Position numbers and translations under genes: made by a program. DNA of 32,254 nucleotides, taken from assembly GCA_028282925.1 (NCBI GenBank), contig JANQGV010000234.1, forward strand, positions 1 to 32,254. Direction: 5' to 3'. Source of the DNA: Thermodesulfobacteriota bacterium. Its GTDB lineage: Bacteria > Desulfobacterota > WTBG01 > CAIYCZ01 > CAIRTM01. The notes under the pieces are model-generated. The model did no database searches. It was given only the letters and a program-made list of their open reading frames with translations, and was not told where the DNA came from. Below, piece after piece: positions 6,967 through 14,800 of this stretch (position 1 is its first letter; every line of letters starts with the position of its first letter).

Positions 6967-9165
6967 ATGAAAAGGGGTGATGCAATGGTAAAGCAACTGA
7001 TAATGGTTTTGCTGCTGGCGGGCTTTCTAGCCGGCGGGTGCGACCGGACAACGGATGATATCGAAGAAGACATTAAAAACGCAGAAGATGTAGGAGAGTG
7101 GATCGACGCCCTTGCCGCACGCCCCGACAATTACGAGCCTCCCACGGTCACCTCTTCCAACCAGCTTATTGAGGCGGATTACAAAAACGGCACTATTACC
7201 CTGGACCAATACTACGAGCTGAAGCTGACAGCCGCCCTTGACCACGACAACTTGGACAAGGAGTATAAAGCAACGTTTGATAATGCAACGGACATTACCT
7301 CTCTTCTGCGTTTGCTCAGTAACGATTTCGATCGTCTCTCGGAGGAAACCCGGAGCAAGCTGCAGCCCTACCTGCTTTCATTCGATGATCCCCAAAGCGC
7401 CTGGTACGAGGAAGGACATCCCACGGCCGAGGATGTTTTGCAACAACGGCAAGCCCTGATTAAAGGCCCTTTGCCGGATATGGAGCGGCCCAGCATCCTG
7501 GGAGAGTATTTTCTGGTTACCGGTCAGGCGGGTACGGAGCGGCAGCAGGAAATCGTGCTGGGAGCCCTGCAGGATTCCTATGACACGTTTAAAGATCTTG
7601 GATTTCCCGAGCCGACCGACTGGATACGGGTGCGGGTAATGGATCGGCCCGGCGGCAATAATAGAAACTACGACGGTGTTGAGTACTTTCAGGAACTGCT
7701 TGGCCGGGATCGCTGTCATATCGATATCAAGTTGAGCCTGGCTACCGCAACCATGAAAGCCACCACGGCCCATGAGCTGTTTCACTGTTTCCAGGAATAT
7801 ATGGGCGACAACTTCAGCCTGACCAGTCCGGCATGGGTATGGGAATCAACAGCGGTGTGGGCAGAAGAGTTTGTCTACCCCACCGCCAACGAAGAGCATA
7901 TCAGGGACGCGGGCCATTTTTCCCAACTCGACTGGACCCTGCTTTCCTCGAATTCGCTGCATGATTATAATTCATATTTATTCTGGTTTTACTATTATCA
8001 GAAAAACGGTAAAACCGGTACCCAGGTAAAGAGCATGCTGGGTGATATTTATGAAAACCATAATACGGCCCAAACGTTGATGCAGCGTCCCGACTTTTAT
8101 AACGAGTTTAAGGAATACGCCCTGTGGAATTTCAACCAGAAGCCCTTTAAGTTTTTTATCGACACCGATAATGAACCGACGATACGGCCGTTCGGGTCGT
8201 CGGTGAGCCACCGCCGTATAACCGGCAACACCCAGGATGTTGACTCGGTTATTTTACCGGCCGGCGGCATTGTCCTCTATGTCTATACCTTCGGCCCGCT
8301 GGTGGATAAAGTGGTTTTTGATTTAACCGAGATTCAAAAGGACGAAGACAACCATAACGGCGTTCAGGTTATTTATGAGGTGGACGAGCGCTTTACCTAT
8401 GAAGATGTTTCCTATCGTGACGAGCTGGCCTTCTGCCGCTCGCGCACGAGCGAGGAGGTCTCATCGGTTGTTTTTATTATATCCAACGGAAATCTGGACG
8501 AGTCTGATAACGGATCGCTTCTTTCTGCAAGTTTGCCTATAGACGCAACGGGCATTTGTGTGCCGGAATGGCGCGGTTATGTCGACTACACCTGGAGTTC
8601 AAGCGGATCGGGCGACGGCCGGACTGATGACATGTTTATCCTGGGCAACTATGAGTCAAACGGGCATACCCGGGTGGAAGAGAAGCTGTTTTTTGATTCC
8701 TACGAAAAAGAGTTTTACGCAACAGAGCAGTATGTAACCCATTCTTCACACTACAGCTGGATGGTGGAGTATGCGGAGCCGGACACGGGCGGAGCCGGGT
8801 CGTGGACGGCCTGGGAGAAGAAGCAGGAAACCAAGCAGGGTAGCACGCTTCTTACCTATGATGTGCCGGACGACTGCCCAGAGTTCAGCTGCACCGGTAT
8901 TCCGAAGGCTATCAAACCGTATGGCGACAACGAGACCCTGTATGTGCATCGAACCTTTAATTTCAGGGACCTGGGTACGTATACTTCAAAGCATGAGATT
9001 ATGTGGGTACCGCAAGGATTGTGGCTGAACGAAGTCGAGCATACCCTCAATGTTTCCTGCCCTCCCGATGCAATGCTGCTGAGGATGTCGGACAACGGCA
9101 CGCGGATGTATGGGGAGTATTCTACGGAGAGTGGGATAATAATCGCTGAATTTACCTACGAATAG
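6967..9165 (+). CDS. Lipoprotein with gluzincin-type metallopeptidase motif
   Basis: This 732-residue protein has a short basic start, a hydrophobic core and FLAGGC, giving a lipidated Cys25. The zinc-protease motif HELFH (269-273) is followed 19 residues later by Glu293 in WVWESTAVWAEE, the HExxH-x19-E spacing of thermolysin-like gluzincins, so catalysis is plausible. The region after about 400 looks like beta-sandwich modules, with many Asp/Gly/Ser and aromatic residues. I cannot assign a named peptidase family. ATG 6967 has AGGGGAG nine bases upstream. ATG 6985, with its own AGGGGTG, is an alternative and would remove six residues. The gene is divergent from the sigma factor operon and shares the 6734-6966 spacer, in which I see no convincing promoter for it. 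It is likely an outer-membrane or periplasmic surface lipoprotein. Confidence 0.75.
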   Translation: MKRGDAMVKQLIMVLLLAGFLAGGCDRTTDDIEEDIKNAEDVGEWIDALAARPDNYEPPTVTSSNQLIEADYKNGTITLDQYYELKLTAALDHDNLDKEYKATFDNATDITSLLRLLSNDFDRLSEETRSKLQPYLLSFDDPQSAWYEEGHPTAEDVLQQRQALIKGPLPDMERPSILGEYFLVTGQAGTERQQEIVLGALQDSYDTFKDLGFPEPTDWIRVRVMDRPGGNNRNYDGVEYFQELLGRDRCHIDIKLSLATATMKATTAHELFHCFQEYMGDNFSLTSPAWVWESTAVWAEEFVYPTANEEHIRDAGHFSQLDWTLLSSNSLHDYNSYLFWFYYYQKNGKTGTQVKSMLGDIYENHNTAQTLMQRPDFYNEFKEYALWNFNQKPFKFFIDTDNEPTIRPFGSSVSHRRITGNTQDVDSVILPAGGIVLYVYTFGPLVDKVVFDLTEIQKDEDNHNGVQVIYEVDERFTYEDVSYRDELAFCRSRTSEEVSSVVFIISNGNLDESDNGSLLSASLPIDATGICVPEWRGYVDYTWSSSGSGDGRTDDMFILGNYESNGHTRVEEKLFFDSYEKEFYATEQYVTHSSHYSWMVEYAEPDTGGAGSWTAWEKKQETKQGSTLLTYDVPDDCPEFSCTGIPKAIKPYGDNETLYVHRTFNFRDLGTYTSKHEIMWVPQGLWLNEVEHTLNVSCPPDAMLLRMSDNGTRMYGEYSTESGIIIAEFTYE

Positions 9166-9170
9166 GGGGG

Positions 9171-9472
9171 AGGCGGCCCTATAACGCCCATCTGCTGTGT
9201 TGCGCTCACCCTTCGTCACTGCAGCGTACTTGTTAGTCCCAAACCAAGCGAAGAGTTCTGCTGCGGTTGCTATAATGCCCGAATCTACCGGCTGTACTCC
9301 CTACAGCCTCATCAACGTACAAAAAAGTACGCTTCTTCGGCTTCCGGTCTGTGCAACCTGAATCTCCGGGCATTCTAACGCCCTCGCGACGAACCCTCGC
9401 TTGATTTGGGACTAATGCGCCTCACTCCCAAGGATTTCGCGCGCCTTGTATCTGAACATTCTCCAACAGCCT
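9171..9472. repeat. Dispersed palindromic repeat, copy interrupted by a nested element
   Basis: The outer parts (9171-9230 and 9416-9472) match the compact copy at 24888-25010: AACGCCCATCTGCTGTG, CCTTCGTCACTGC, TTTCGCGCGCCTTGTATCTG and CAACAGCCT. The loop of the repeat, between GCGTA and TGCGCC, holds a 183-bp insertion. No open reading frame of interest is present. Confidence 0.75.
9233..9415. repeat. 183-bp nested element with terminal inverted repeats
   Basis: The ends are perfect 11-bp inverted repeats, TTAGTCCCAAA at 9233 and TTTGGGACTAA ending at 9415. They extend with one mismatch to 19 bp (TTAGTCCCAAACCAAGCGA). The interior continues as an imperfect palindrome to a GTAC-AAAAAA-GTAC centre near 9317-9330. 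It encodes no protein. It resembles a small MITE or long hairpin. Confidence 0.7.
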
Positions 9473-9516
9473 CCCACTTTCATGTAGTTAATCAAATGTT
9501 TCCAGAATTGTCGGAT

Positions 9517-9539
9517 AACATCCATCTGCGGCGTTGTGC
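9517..9539. repeat. Fragment of the dispersed palindromic repeat
   Basis: AACATCCATCTGCGGCGTTG resembles the left arm of the repeat (AACGCCCATCTGCTGTGTTG) with a few changes. It is too short to be certain. Confidence 0.35.
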
Positions 9540-9599
9540 ATATATGGCCAATACATAACGGCAGCAGTGTTTCCCTGGAATTTTCAATGCACTCTCATC

Positions 9600-9628
9600 T
9601 TGACAACAATATCGATTTTTCGCATAAT
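9600..9628 (+). promoter_or_regulatory. Promoter of tRNA-Leu
   Basis: A perfect TTGACA (9600-9605), a 17-base spacer and CATAAT (9623-9628), which is one mismatch from TATAAT, lie about 40 bases before the tRNA. This promoter is not present at the degenerate copies. Confidence 0.7.
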
Positions 9629-9666
9629 AGAGAACTTCAAGTTACTTCATATAGTTAGTCAAGTGT

Positions 9667-9754
9667 GCCGGTGTGGTGGAATTGGTAGACGCAGGGGACT
9701 CAAAATCCCCCGGGCCTCGCGCCCTTGTGAGTTCGAGTCTCACCACCGGCACCA
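9667..9754 (+). tRNA. tRNA-Leu (anticodon CAA), CCA encoded
   Basis: The acceptor stem GCCGGTG pairs with CACCGGC. The anticodon stem GGGGA/TCCCC encloses CTCAAAA, giving anticodon CAA at 9701-9703, which reads UUG. The long variable arm GGGC-CTCGC-GCCC marks a class II tRNA (Leu). The T arm is GTGAG-TTCGAGT-CTCAC. The 3' end is A plus encoded CCA. The gene has its own promoter and terminator. Parts of it are duplicated at 15877-16008 and 17105-17191, so it probably served as an integration or recombination site. Confidence 0.97.
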
Positions 9755-9762
9755 GATAATTC

Positions 9763-9794
9763 AAGGAGTTGCCCAATCGGGCAGCTCCTTTTTT
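9763..9794 (+). terminator. Rho-independent terminator of tRNA-Leu
   Basis: GGAGTTGCCC-AATC-GGGCAGCTCC forms a ten-pair stem (one T-G pair) followed by six T. The same structure with one base change recurs at 15977-16008. Confidence 0.92.
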
Positions 9795-10071
9795 GTTTCG
9801 CGAGCCCGCGTGTTCAACATTTCAAAAACAGTTGACTACACTTACTACATTGTATATTCTTCGCAGCAGGCAGACACCATACGCCTAAAAAATCGACGTA
9901 CTTTTTGGATGGATTCGGAAGCTGGCCTTTAAAAAATACGGCCGCCTCCTGTTAATGGATGGCAAAAAACTGTTCAACGGCAAAATCCTTGAACAGACGA
10001 TGCCAGCAGCGTAACTGTCAATGACACGCCGGGAGGTCTGGCCACTGTCAAGTCAGGCACTATTAAGAAAC
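9795..10071. other. Gene-free spacer after tRNA-Leu
   Basis: This stretch has no supported gene. A short open stretch (about 9889-10014 in frame 1) ends in TAA and encodes roughly 41 residues with no recognised family and no start signal. It may be debris from an older insertion next to the tRNA. Confidence 0.4.
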
Positions 10072-10533
10072 ATGCAAGCAATCCAACCCAAAATCAAGCT
10101 TCCCCTAAAGCATTCCTGCCGCCCGGCAGTCAGTCTGCTTCTATGCCTGATCGCCGCTATCATTCAAAGCAATGTCTCGACATTATGCTTTTTTCATTCA
10201 AGCGAAACCAGCTCGTTTCATAATTCTGACGTATGCACTAAATCGCATGAAACAAGGGATAATCCGGTATGTAGTTCCGGTGACACGCATAAACAACACC
10301 CGGAACCCAAAAGGCATGACCACAGCGGCCAAACGCATGATCATTCAGGATGTTCTATATGTTATGTGATTCACTGCTTATACGCCGTACATATATCCGC
10401 TTTCTATAATTTTCTACAATATGCCAGTCCACTTTTTGAATTCAGCGCAGATGATCAAACGTCAACATCTGTTTTTATTGCCTTCCTTTATCACAGCCGC
10501 GCGCCCCCCGCTGTTTTTGCAAGCCATACATAA
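10072..10533 (+). CDS. His/Cys-rich DUF2946-like small membrane protein
   Basis: This 153-residue protein has a hydrophobic N-terminal segment (about 19-40), a polar middle rich in His, Cys and Ser, the motif HDHSGQTHDHSGCSIC (82-97), a second hydrophobic stretch (98-116) and an end reading SRAPPAVFA. This order, with CxxC next to a His cluster and a terminal RAPP, is typical of DUF2946-like proteins found beside metal-transport genes. A metal-binding or accessory role in the inner membrane is inferred. The start is uncertain: ATG 10072 lacks a good ribosome-binding site, and ATG 10021 in the same frame would add 17 residues. It precedes the zinc operon in the same direction. Confidence 0.6.
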   Translation: MQAIQPKIKLPLKHSCRPAVSLLLCLIAAIIQSNVSTLCFFHSSETSSFHNSDVCTKSHETRDNPVCSSGDTHKQHPEPKRHDHSGQTHDHSGCSICYVIHCLYAVHISAFYNFLQYASPLFEFSADDQTSTSVFIAFLYHSRAPPAVFASHT

Positions 10534-10809
10534 TCTTATACCGCCCTGCTATTCTGGATTTATTCATCAGGAATCGAAACGAGGTGCCGATCACAGCTCC
10601 CGGTTATTTCGGAGAAGCCAAAGGACACTTCCGGCCGCCTTTCGGCAACCTCACGGCTGGCGCTAGATACGTGGTGAATAATCCGGACTAGATGCTTTCG
10701 GTCTTTTTTATGGAATAAGCTCACAGCATCATGATACTGCTGCATTTGTGGCAGTACAAATATGTGATGCTCTATATGCTCAGATGGATTCTTTGTGGGA
10801 GGTTTATCG
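10534..10809. promoter_or_regulatory. Zinc-operon leader with nested inverted repeats
   Basis: No gene is supported here. Just before the porin gene, an outer pair AGCATCA (10725-10731)/TGATGCT (10765-10771) encloses an inner pair TACTGC (10735-10740)/GCAGTA (10751-10756). The block could be an operator for a Zur-like repressor or a leader RNA hairpin. It does not match a riboswitch class that I recognise. GGGAGG at 10797-10802 is the ribosome-binding site of the next gene. Confidence 0.4.
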
Positions 10810-12309
10810 ATGAACAAATATTTGCGCGCACAATATATATACCTATTATGCCTGCCATTCCTTCTTTTCGATCTGACAGCAATACCGGTTTACGCAGCCG
10901 AAGTCAGCCAGGAGGAGCGTATCCGAAAACTTGAAAAGCAGGTCGAGCTGCTTTTTCAGCATGTAGAACAAAAAGATGAGGAAATCCAAAAATTGAAGAG
11001 TCGTCTTGAGCAGTTCGGCCAGCAATCCGCTACACAGGAAGCATCGGCTTTATCTCCGCAAGAAGAGCTCGACGCAATGGTTCAGGAAGTAGAGAACCGG
11101 CCGGAGTCAAAAGAACGCTCACTGCTGTCAAGTAATGCCGGAAACATGAACCTGCGGCTGATTGACGTTTCTGCAATAATCAATGTTTCCGGCGGCAGCT
11201 CGACGGCCAATAGTGATGAGATAGAAAAGCTGCAGGGAGGCGGTCACGACCCCAAACGCCGGGGATTCACCTTTCAGCAACTGGAGCTCTCGGTTGCCGG
11301 TGCAGTAGATCCCTACTTTGTGGCTGAAGCGCATATGATATGGACGGAAGAACATACCGAGCTTGAAGAGGCTTTTGCAACAACGACCTGCCTGCCATGG
11401 GGCCTACAGTTGGAAGCCGGTCTTTTCCTGACTGAATTCGGCAGAATCAACCCAACACATCCCCATACGTGGTACTGGCTGGATCAGCCTGTTGTCAATA
11501 CGCGTATGTTCGGTGCCGACGGTATGCGCGGAACAGGCTTCAGGCTCGGCTGGCTGACACCACTGCCGTGGTTCAGCGAACTTCACTTTGGCATTCAGGA
11601 CCCCCGGGGCGCTGCAATGCCGAGCTTTAATGGTCAAGGGCTGGAACACAGCCACGATCACGGCCATGGAGGCGGTCAAGGCATAGCCGGTCGAACAACG
11701 GTTGATCGCGACGTTAGAAAATTTAAAGACCTGGTTTATCTGATGCGATGGACCAACGGCTTTGACCTATCCGATACGCTTTCGGTTCAGCTGGGGGGCT
11801 CCATGCTGTACGGTCCGAACAATACCGGCTCCGATGGTGATACCTGGATTTACGGAGCTGATTTAGTGGTCAAGTGGCGGCCGCACAGTCACAAGCGCGG
11901 ATGGCCTTTTATAAGCTGGCAAACCGAGATCATAAAACGTGATTATTACGCAGACCACTTCTTCTCCCGGAATGTTCCCCGTGACTCACACACGCTGCAC
12001 GACTGGGGGATGTATACACAGCTGATGGTCGGGCTGCGCAGGCCGTGGGCCGCCGGAGTCCGTTTTGAGTACGCCACCGGACAGGGTAAGGGGTTTGAAG
12101 ACGGCAGGTTTATCGACCACGATCATGATCCGTTCAGGGATGAGCGCTGTCGGATTTCGCCTCTGCTGATGTGGCAGGCCACCGAATTTTCACGTATTCG
12201 CTTACAGTACAACTATGATTGGGCAGAGCACATTAAGGGCCATGACGAACACTCGGTCTGGTGCGGCCTTGAATTTCTTTTCGGCAGTCATCCTGCTCAC
12301 AACTTTTAA
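10810..12309 (+). CDS. Outer-membrane beta-barrel (porin-like) with His-rich loop
   Basis: This 499-residue protein begins with a signal peptide (MNKYLRAQYIYL..., cleavage near Ala29-Ala30). A coiled coil follows at about 33-70 (IRKLEKQVELLFQHVEQ), as in many trimeric or periplasmically anchored porins. The remainder alternates short amphipathic strands and ends with an aromatic-rich stretch terminating in Phe, as expected for a barrel. A loop at 280-289 reads HSHDHGHGGG, and more His clusters occur (THPHTWYW, DHDHDPF), suggesting metal capture at the surface. Neighbouring zinc-type ABC genes support a metal-uptake porin. ATG 10810 was chosen because GGGAGG lies seven bases upstream. I cannot name the exact family. 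Confidence 0.75.
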   Translation: MNKYLRAQYIYLLCLPFLLFDLTAIPVYAAEVSQEERIRKLEKQVELLFQHVEQKDEEIQKLKSRLEQFGQQSATQEASALSPQEELDAMVQEVENRPESKERSLLSSNAGNMNLRLIDVSAIINVSGGSSTANSDEIEKLQGGGHDPKRRGFTFQQLELSVAGAVDPYFVAEAHMIWTEEHTELEEAFATTTCLPWGLQLEAGLFLTEFGRINPTHPHTWYWLDQPVVNTRMFGADGMRGTGFRLGWLTPLPWFSELHFGIQDPRGAAMPSFNGQGLEHSHDHGHGGGQGIAGRTTVDRDVRKFKDLVYLMRWTNGFDLSDTLSVQLGGSMLYGPNNTGSDGDTWIYGADLVVKWRPHSHKRGWPFISWQTEIIKRDYYADHFFSRNVPRDSHTLHDWGMYTQLMVGLRRPWAAGVRFEYATGQGKGFEDGRFIDHDHDPFRDERCRISPLLMWQATEFSRIRLQYNYDWAEHIKGHDEHSVWCGLEFLFGSHPAHNF

Positions 12310-12325
12310 AAGAAAGGATAAAAAC

Positions 12326-12877
12326 ATGAAAACAAAAAAAGCAACCATGGTACTCATCATTGTGTTACTCCTGTGCGCTGCACCTGCAGCTTCTGCAGAC
12401 GATCGTTTGGTCATTTTGAATCCGGGAGACGAGATTCAAAGGGAATTCTATCTGCAGGACACATTTGACTTCTTTCCGCTCGGCCCTATTGAAAGTTATT
12501 TTGTTGTTGCTGCAGGTGCCGCTCAAGACCTTAAAATTGAGCTCACCGCAGACCCGGATCTTAAGTTTGGAGAAAGCGTTGTTTTTGGATTTTTGACTGC
12601 TGGTTTCAGTTCCGGGACAGGCCTGATATCTGTGTTCGAAAGGGGCGAGACGCCTGGCTCCGCTGAAGCAGACATTCATCTGCATTCAAGTTTTGGTTAT
12701 GTAATCGTCAGTGCGTTGATTATCAGCAAAGACAACGGTGTGCCAACACCGATACCCTGCACAATATCATTCTTACTGTCTACAGACGACCACGACCATG
12801 ATGATGACGACCACGACGATGACGATCATGACGATGACCATGACGACCACGACCATGATGATGACCATGACCATTAG
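12326..12877 (+). CDS. Exported protein with 30-residue Asp/His-only tail
   Basis: This 183-residue protein has a clear signal peptide (cleavage after ASA, residue 24). The mature part is a beta-rich domain (about 25-150) with no family that I recognise. The last 30 residues (154-183) are only Asp (21) and His (9), for example DDHDHDDDDHDD. Such a tail should bind several divalent metal ions, probably zinc, as a periplasmic buffer or relay. It sits between the His-loop barrel and the ZnuA-like protein and is co-directional, with AAAGGA seven bases before the ATG. The coding DNA of the tail is a low-complexity GAY/CAY repeat, prone to length change. A role as metallochaperone is inference. It might instead be a structural surface protein. 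Confidence 0.8.
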   Translation: MKTKKATMVLIIVLLLCAAPAASADDRLVILNPGDEIQREFYLQDTFDFFPLGPIESYFVVAAGAAQDLKIELTADPDLKFGESVVFGFLTAGFSSGTGLISVFERGETPGSAEADIHLHSSFGYVIVSALIISKDNGVPTPIPCTISFLLSTDDHDHDDDDHDDDDHDDDHDDHDHDDDHDH

Positions 12878-12925
12878 AGCGTTAAATATCAAAATGCATT
12901 TTCCATCTCTTCGTAAGGAGGAAAA

Positions 12926-13966
12926 ATGTTGAAAAAAAACAAGATCATGATCGTTTTTATCAGCGTTGTTTTATCAGCTGTACTGGCTTTGCCCGTTTAT
13001 GCCGAACCGCTGATCGTCTGCACGACCATACCCGATCTGGGAGACCTGACAAAACAAATCGGAGGGAAGGAAGTCGAGGTTACGGTATTTGTCAAGGGCA
13101 GCGAAGATCCGCACTTTCTTGAGGCACGGCCAAGTTTTATTAAACGGCTCAGCCGGGCCGATCTGTACATTGAAGCCGGTCTGGAGTTGGAAATAAGCTG
13201 GGCACCTGTGTTGCTGTTGAATTCCCGTAACAGCAATGTGCAGGTGGGCGGCCTGGGATACCTCGATGCCTCAGAAGTAATCGATGTAATGGAAATGCCC
13301 TCGGGCGTTATTGACAGATCGCTCGGCGACGTGCATCCCATGGGCAACCCGCACTATCTGATGGACCCCGTTTGCGGTCTTAAGGTTGCTGCGGCCATCC
13401 TTGAAAAACTGATCATGCTGCGGCCGGAAAAGAGAAAACTGTTCGAGAACGGCTACGAGAACTTCCGGCACAGGCTGTCCGCAAAGATGATCGGTGAAGG
13501 GCTGGCCGGGCGCTATGATCCGGAAAAAATGGCTGTTCTCTATGCGCACGGAAAGCTGAAAGAATTTCTAAATAAGACCGGCGAATTGCAGAGACTGGGC
13601 GGCTGGATGGGCATGATGATGCCCCTGCGCGGAGTCAAGGTCGTGGCAGACCATAATCTCTGGCCCTACTTTGCCGACAGGTTCGGGCTCAATGTGGTTG
13701 CCTACCTTGAACCGAAACCTGGCATGCAGCCGACGACACGGCACCTGCGCAAAGTCATTGGTCTGATCAAAGCAAAGAACATCGATATTATTCTGAGTGC
13801 CGCCTATTTCCCGGGACGGCACTCGAAATTTGTGGCTGAAAAAACCGGGGCAACAGTCCTGCAGATGGCCCACCAGGTGGGGGCCCGCCCGGAGGCGGAT
13901 AATTATCTGTCCATGGTTGATTACAACATCCGGCAAATTGTAACGGCTTTTGAATCTGCACAATAA
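12926..13966 (+). CDS. Zinc/manganese ABC transporter substrate-binding protein (ZnuA/TroA family)
   Basis: This 346-residue periplasmic protein has a signal peptide ending near Ala26. Cluster A-I metal-binding features are present: His63 (EDPHFLEARPS), His143 (NPHYLMDP) and His243 (DHNLWPYFADRFGL). At the position of the usual fourth ligand, Asp in LDPLG, this protein reads AHQVG, so His316 may complete an all-His site. The long His-rich loop of classical ZnuA is missing and may be replaced by the separate Asp/His protein encoded just upstream. TAAGGAGG precedes the ATG by six bases. It delivers metal to the permease encoded downstream. Zinc is more likely than manganese given the His sites and neighbours, but this is not proven. 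Confidence 0.9.
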   Translation: MLKKNKIMIVFISVVLSAVLALPVYAEPLIVCTTIPDLGDLTKQIGGKEVEVTVFVKGSEDPHFLEARPSFIKRLSRADLYIEAGLELEISWAPVLLLNSRNSNVQVGGLGYLDASEVIDVMEMPSGVIDRSLGDVHPMGNPHYLMDPVCGLKVAAAILEKLIMLRPEKRKLFENGYENFRHRLSAKMIGEGLAGRYDPEKMAVLYAHGKLKEFLNKTGELQRLGGWMGMMMPLRGVKVVADHNLWPYFADRFGLNVVAYLEPKPGMQPTTRHLRKVIGLIKAKNIDIILSAAYFPGRHSKFVAEKTGATVLQMAHQVGARPEADNYLSMVDYNIRQIVTAFESAQ

Positions 13967-14027
13967 TTGCCTGGGTCCGACAAAAAATTTTCCGGGCCGG
14001 GGCAAAACAATACGGGGAGGTTTTATT

Positions 14028-14786
14028 GTGGATACAACAAAGCCCGTGGATAACACGCTTGTTCAGCTCACAGATGTTGCGCTGGGATATGGTCGTTTTA
14101 CCGTTTTAAGGGCCGTGAACCTTCGGGTCAATACCGGACATTTCTGGTGTATTGTGGGAAGAAACGGCGAAGGCAAGACCACGCTGATCAACTCAATACT
14201 GGGAATGCTGAATCCCAGCGGGGGTTCCGTTTCTCTGGCACCGTCCTTGTCCGACAAAAAAAACATCGGTTTTGTGCCCCATCGGTGCGTTTTGTCACCG
14301 ACAATATCCACGACTGTACGAGAGTTTGTTTCTCTCGGCCTGATCAATCACCGCTGCCGCAAAACCGAACGCTCAGAACGTTTAAACTGGGCTCTTGACC
14401 AGATGGGTCTTTTCAAAAAAATAAAAGATAATTACTGGACTCTTTCAAGCGGCCAGCGCCAGCGTGCCCTGATCGCACGGGCACTGATTCGGCGGCCCAA
14501 GCTGATGATCCTGGACGAACCGACTACGGGACTTGATTTTTCAGTTGAACATTCACTGCTTGAATGTCTTCGTGAACTCAACACAAGACACGGTCTTGCC
14601 ATTATTCTGGTTACACATGACCTTGAAGTTGCTTTGCATTATTCCAGCCATCTGGCGGTGCTGTATGATGGGAATGTGCATGCCGGCCCCACGGCTGAAA
14701 TCAGCTCGCAAGACCACCTGATAAAGGTGTTCGGGGAAAAGAGGCTTTCACAAGTACGTGTCACATCTAAAGAAGCTGTTTCATAA
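14028..14786 (+). CDS. Metal ABC transporter ATP-binding protein (ZnuC-like)
   Basis: This 252-residue ATPase shows Walker A GRNGEGKT (44-51), signature LSSGQRQR (139-146), Walker B LMILDEP (159-165), D-loop TGLD and H-loop His197 (VTHD). At the Q-loop, where VPQR is usual, it reads VPHR with His85, an unusual change in a residue that couples ATP hydrolysis to the permease. The GTG start at 14028 has GGGGAGG about seven bases upstream. The frame is open upstream into the binding-protein gene, but the sequence there is not ABC-like. It forms the cytoplasmic motor with the permease encoded 14 bases downstream. Confidence 0.93.
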   Translation: MDTTKPVDNTLVQLTDVALGYGRFTVLRAVNLRVNTGHFWCIVGRNGEGKTTLINSILGMLNPSGGSVSLAPSLSDKKNIGFVPHRCVLSPTISTTVREFVSLGLINHRCRKTERSERLNWALDQMGLFKKIKDNYWTLSSGQRQRALIARALIRRPKLMILDEPTTGLDFSVEHSLLECLRELNTRHGLAIILVTHDLEVALHYSSHLAVLYDGNVHAGPTAEISSQDHLIKVFGEKRLSQVRVTSKEAVS

Positions 14787-14800
14787 AGGAGAGGGCTCTC

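Noticed and set aside
9820-9900. A short stretch (DYTYYIVYSSQQ) recalling the start of GIY-YIG endonucleases
   Set aside because: Only about a dozen residues fit and the YIG part is missing. Chance resemblance is likely.
10560-10715. Possible riboswitch upstream of the metal operon
   Set aside because: Several short stems can be drawn, but no cobalamin, manganese or other known core motif is present.
12785-12874. CRISPR-like or tandem repeat array
   Set aside because: The periodic GAY/CAY pattern is explained by Asp and His codons in the reading frame. No spacers are present.
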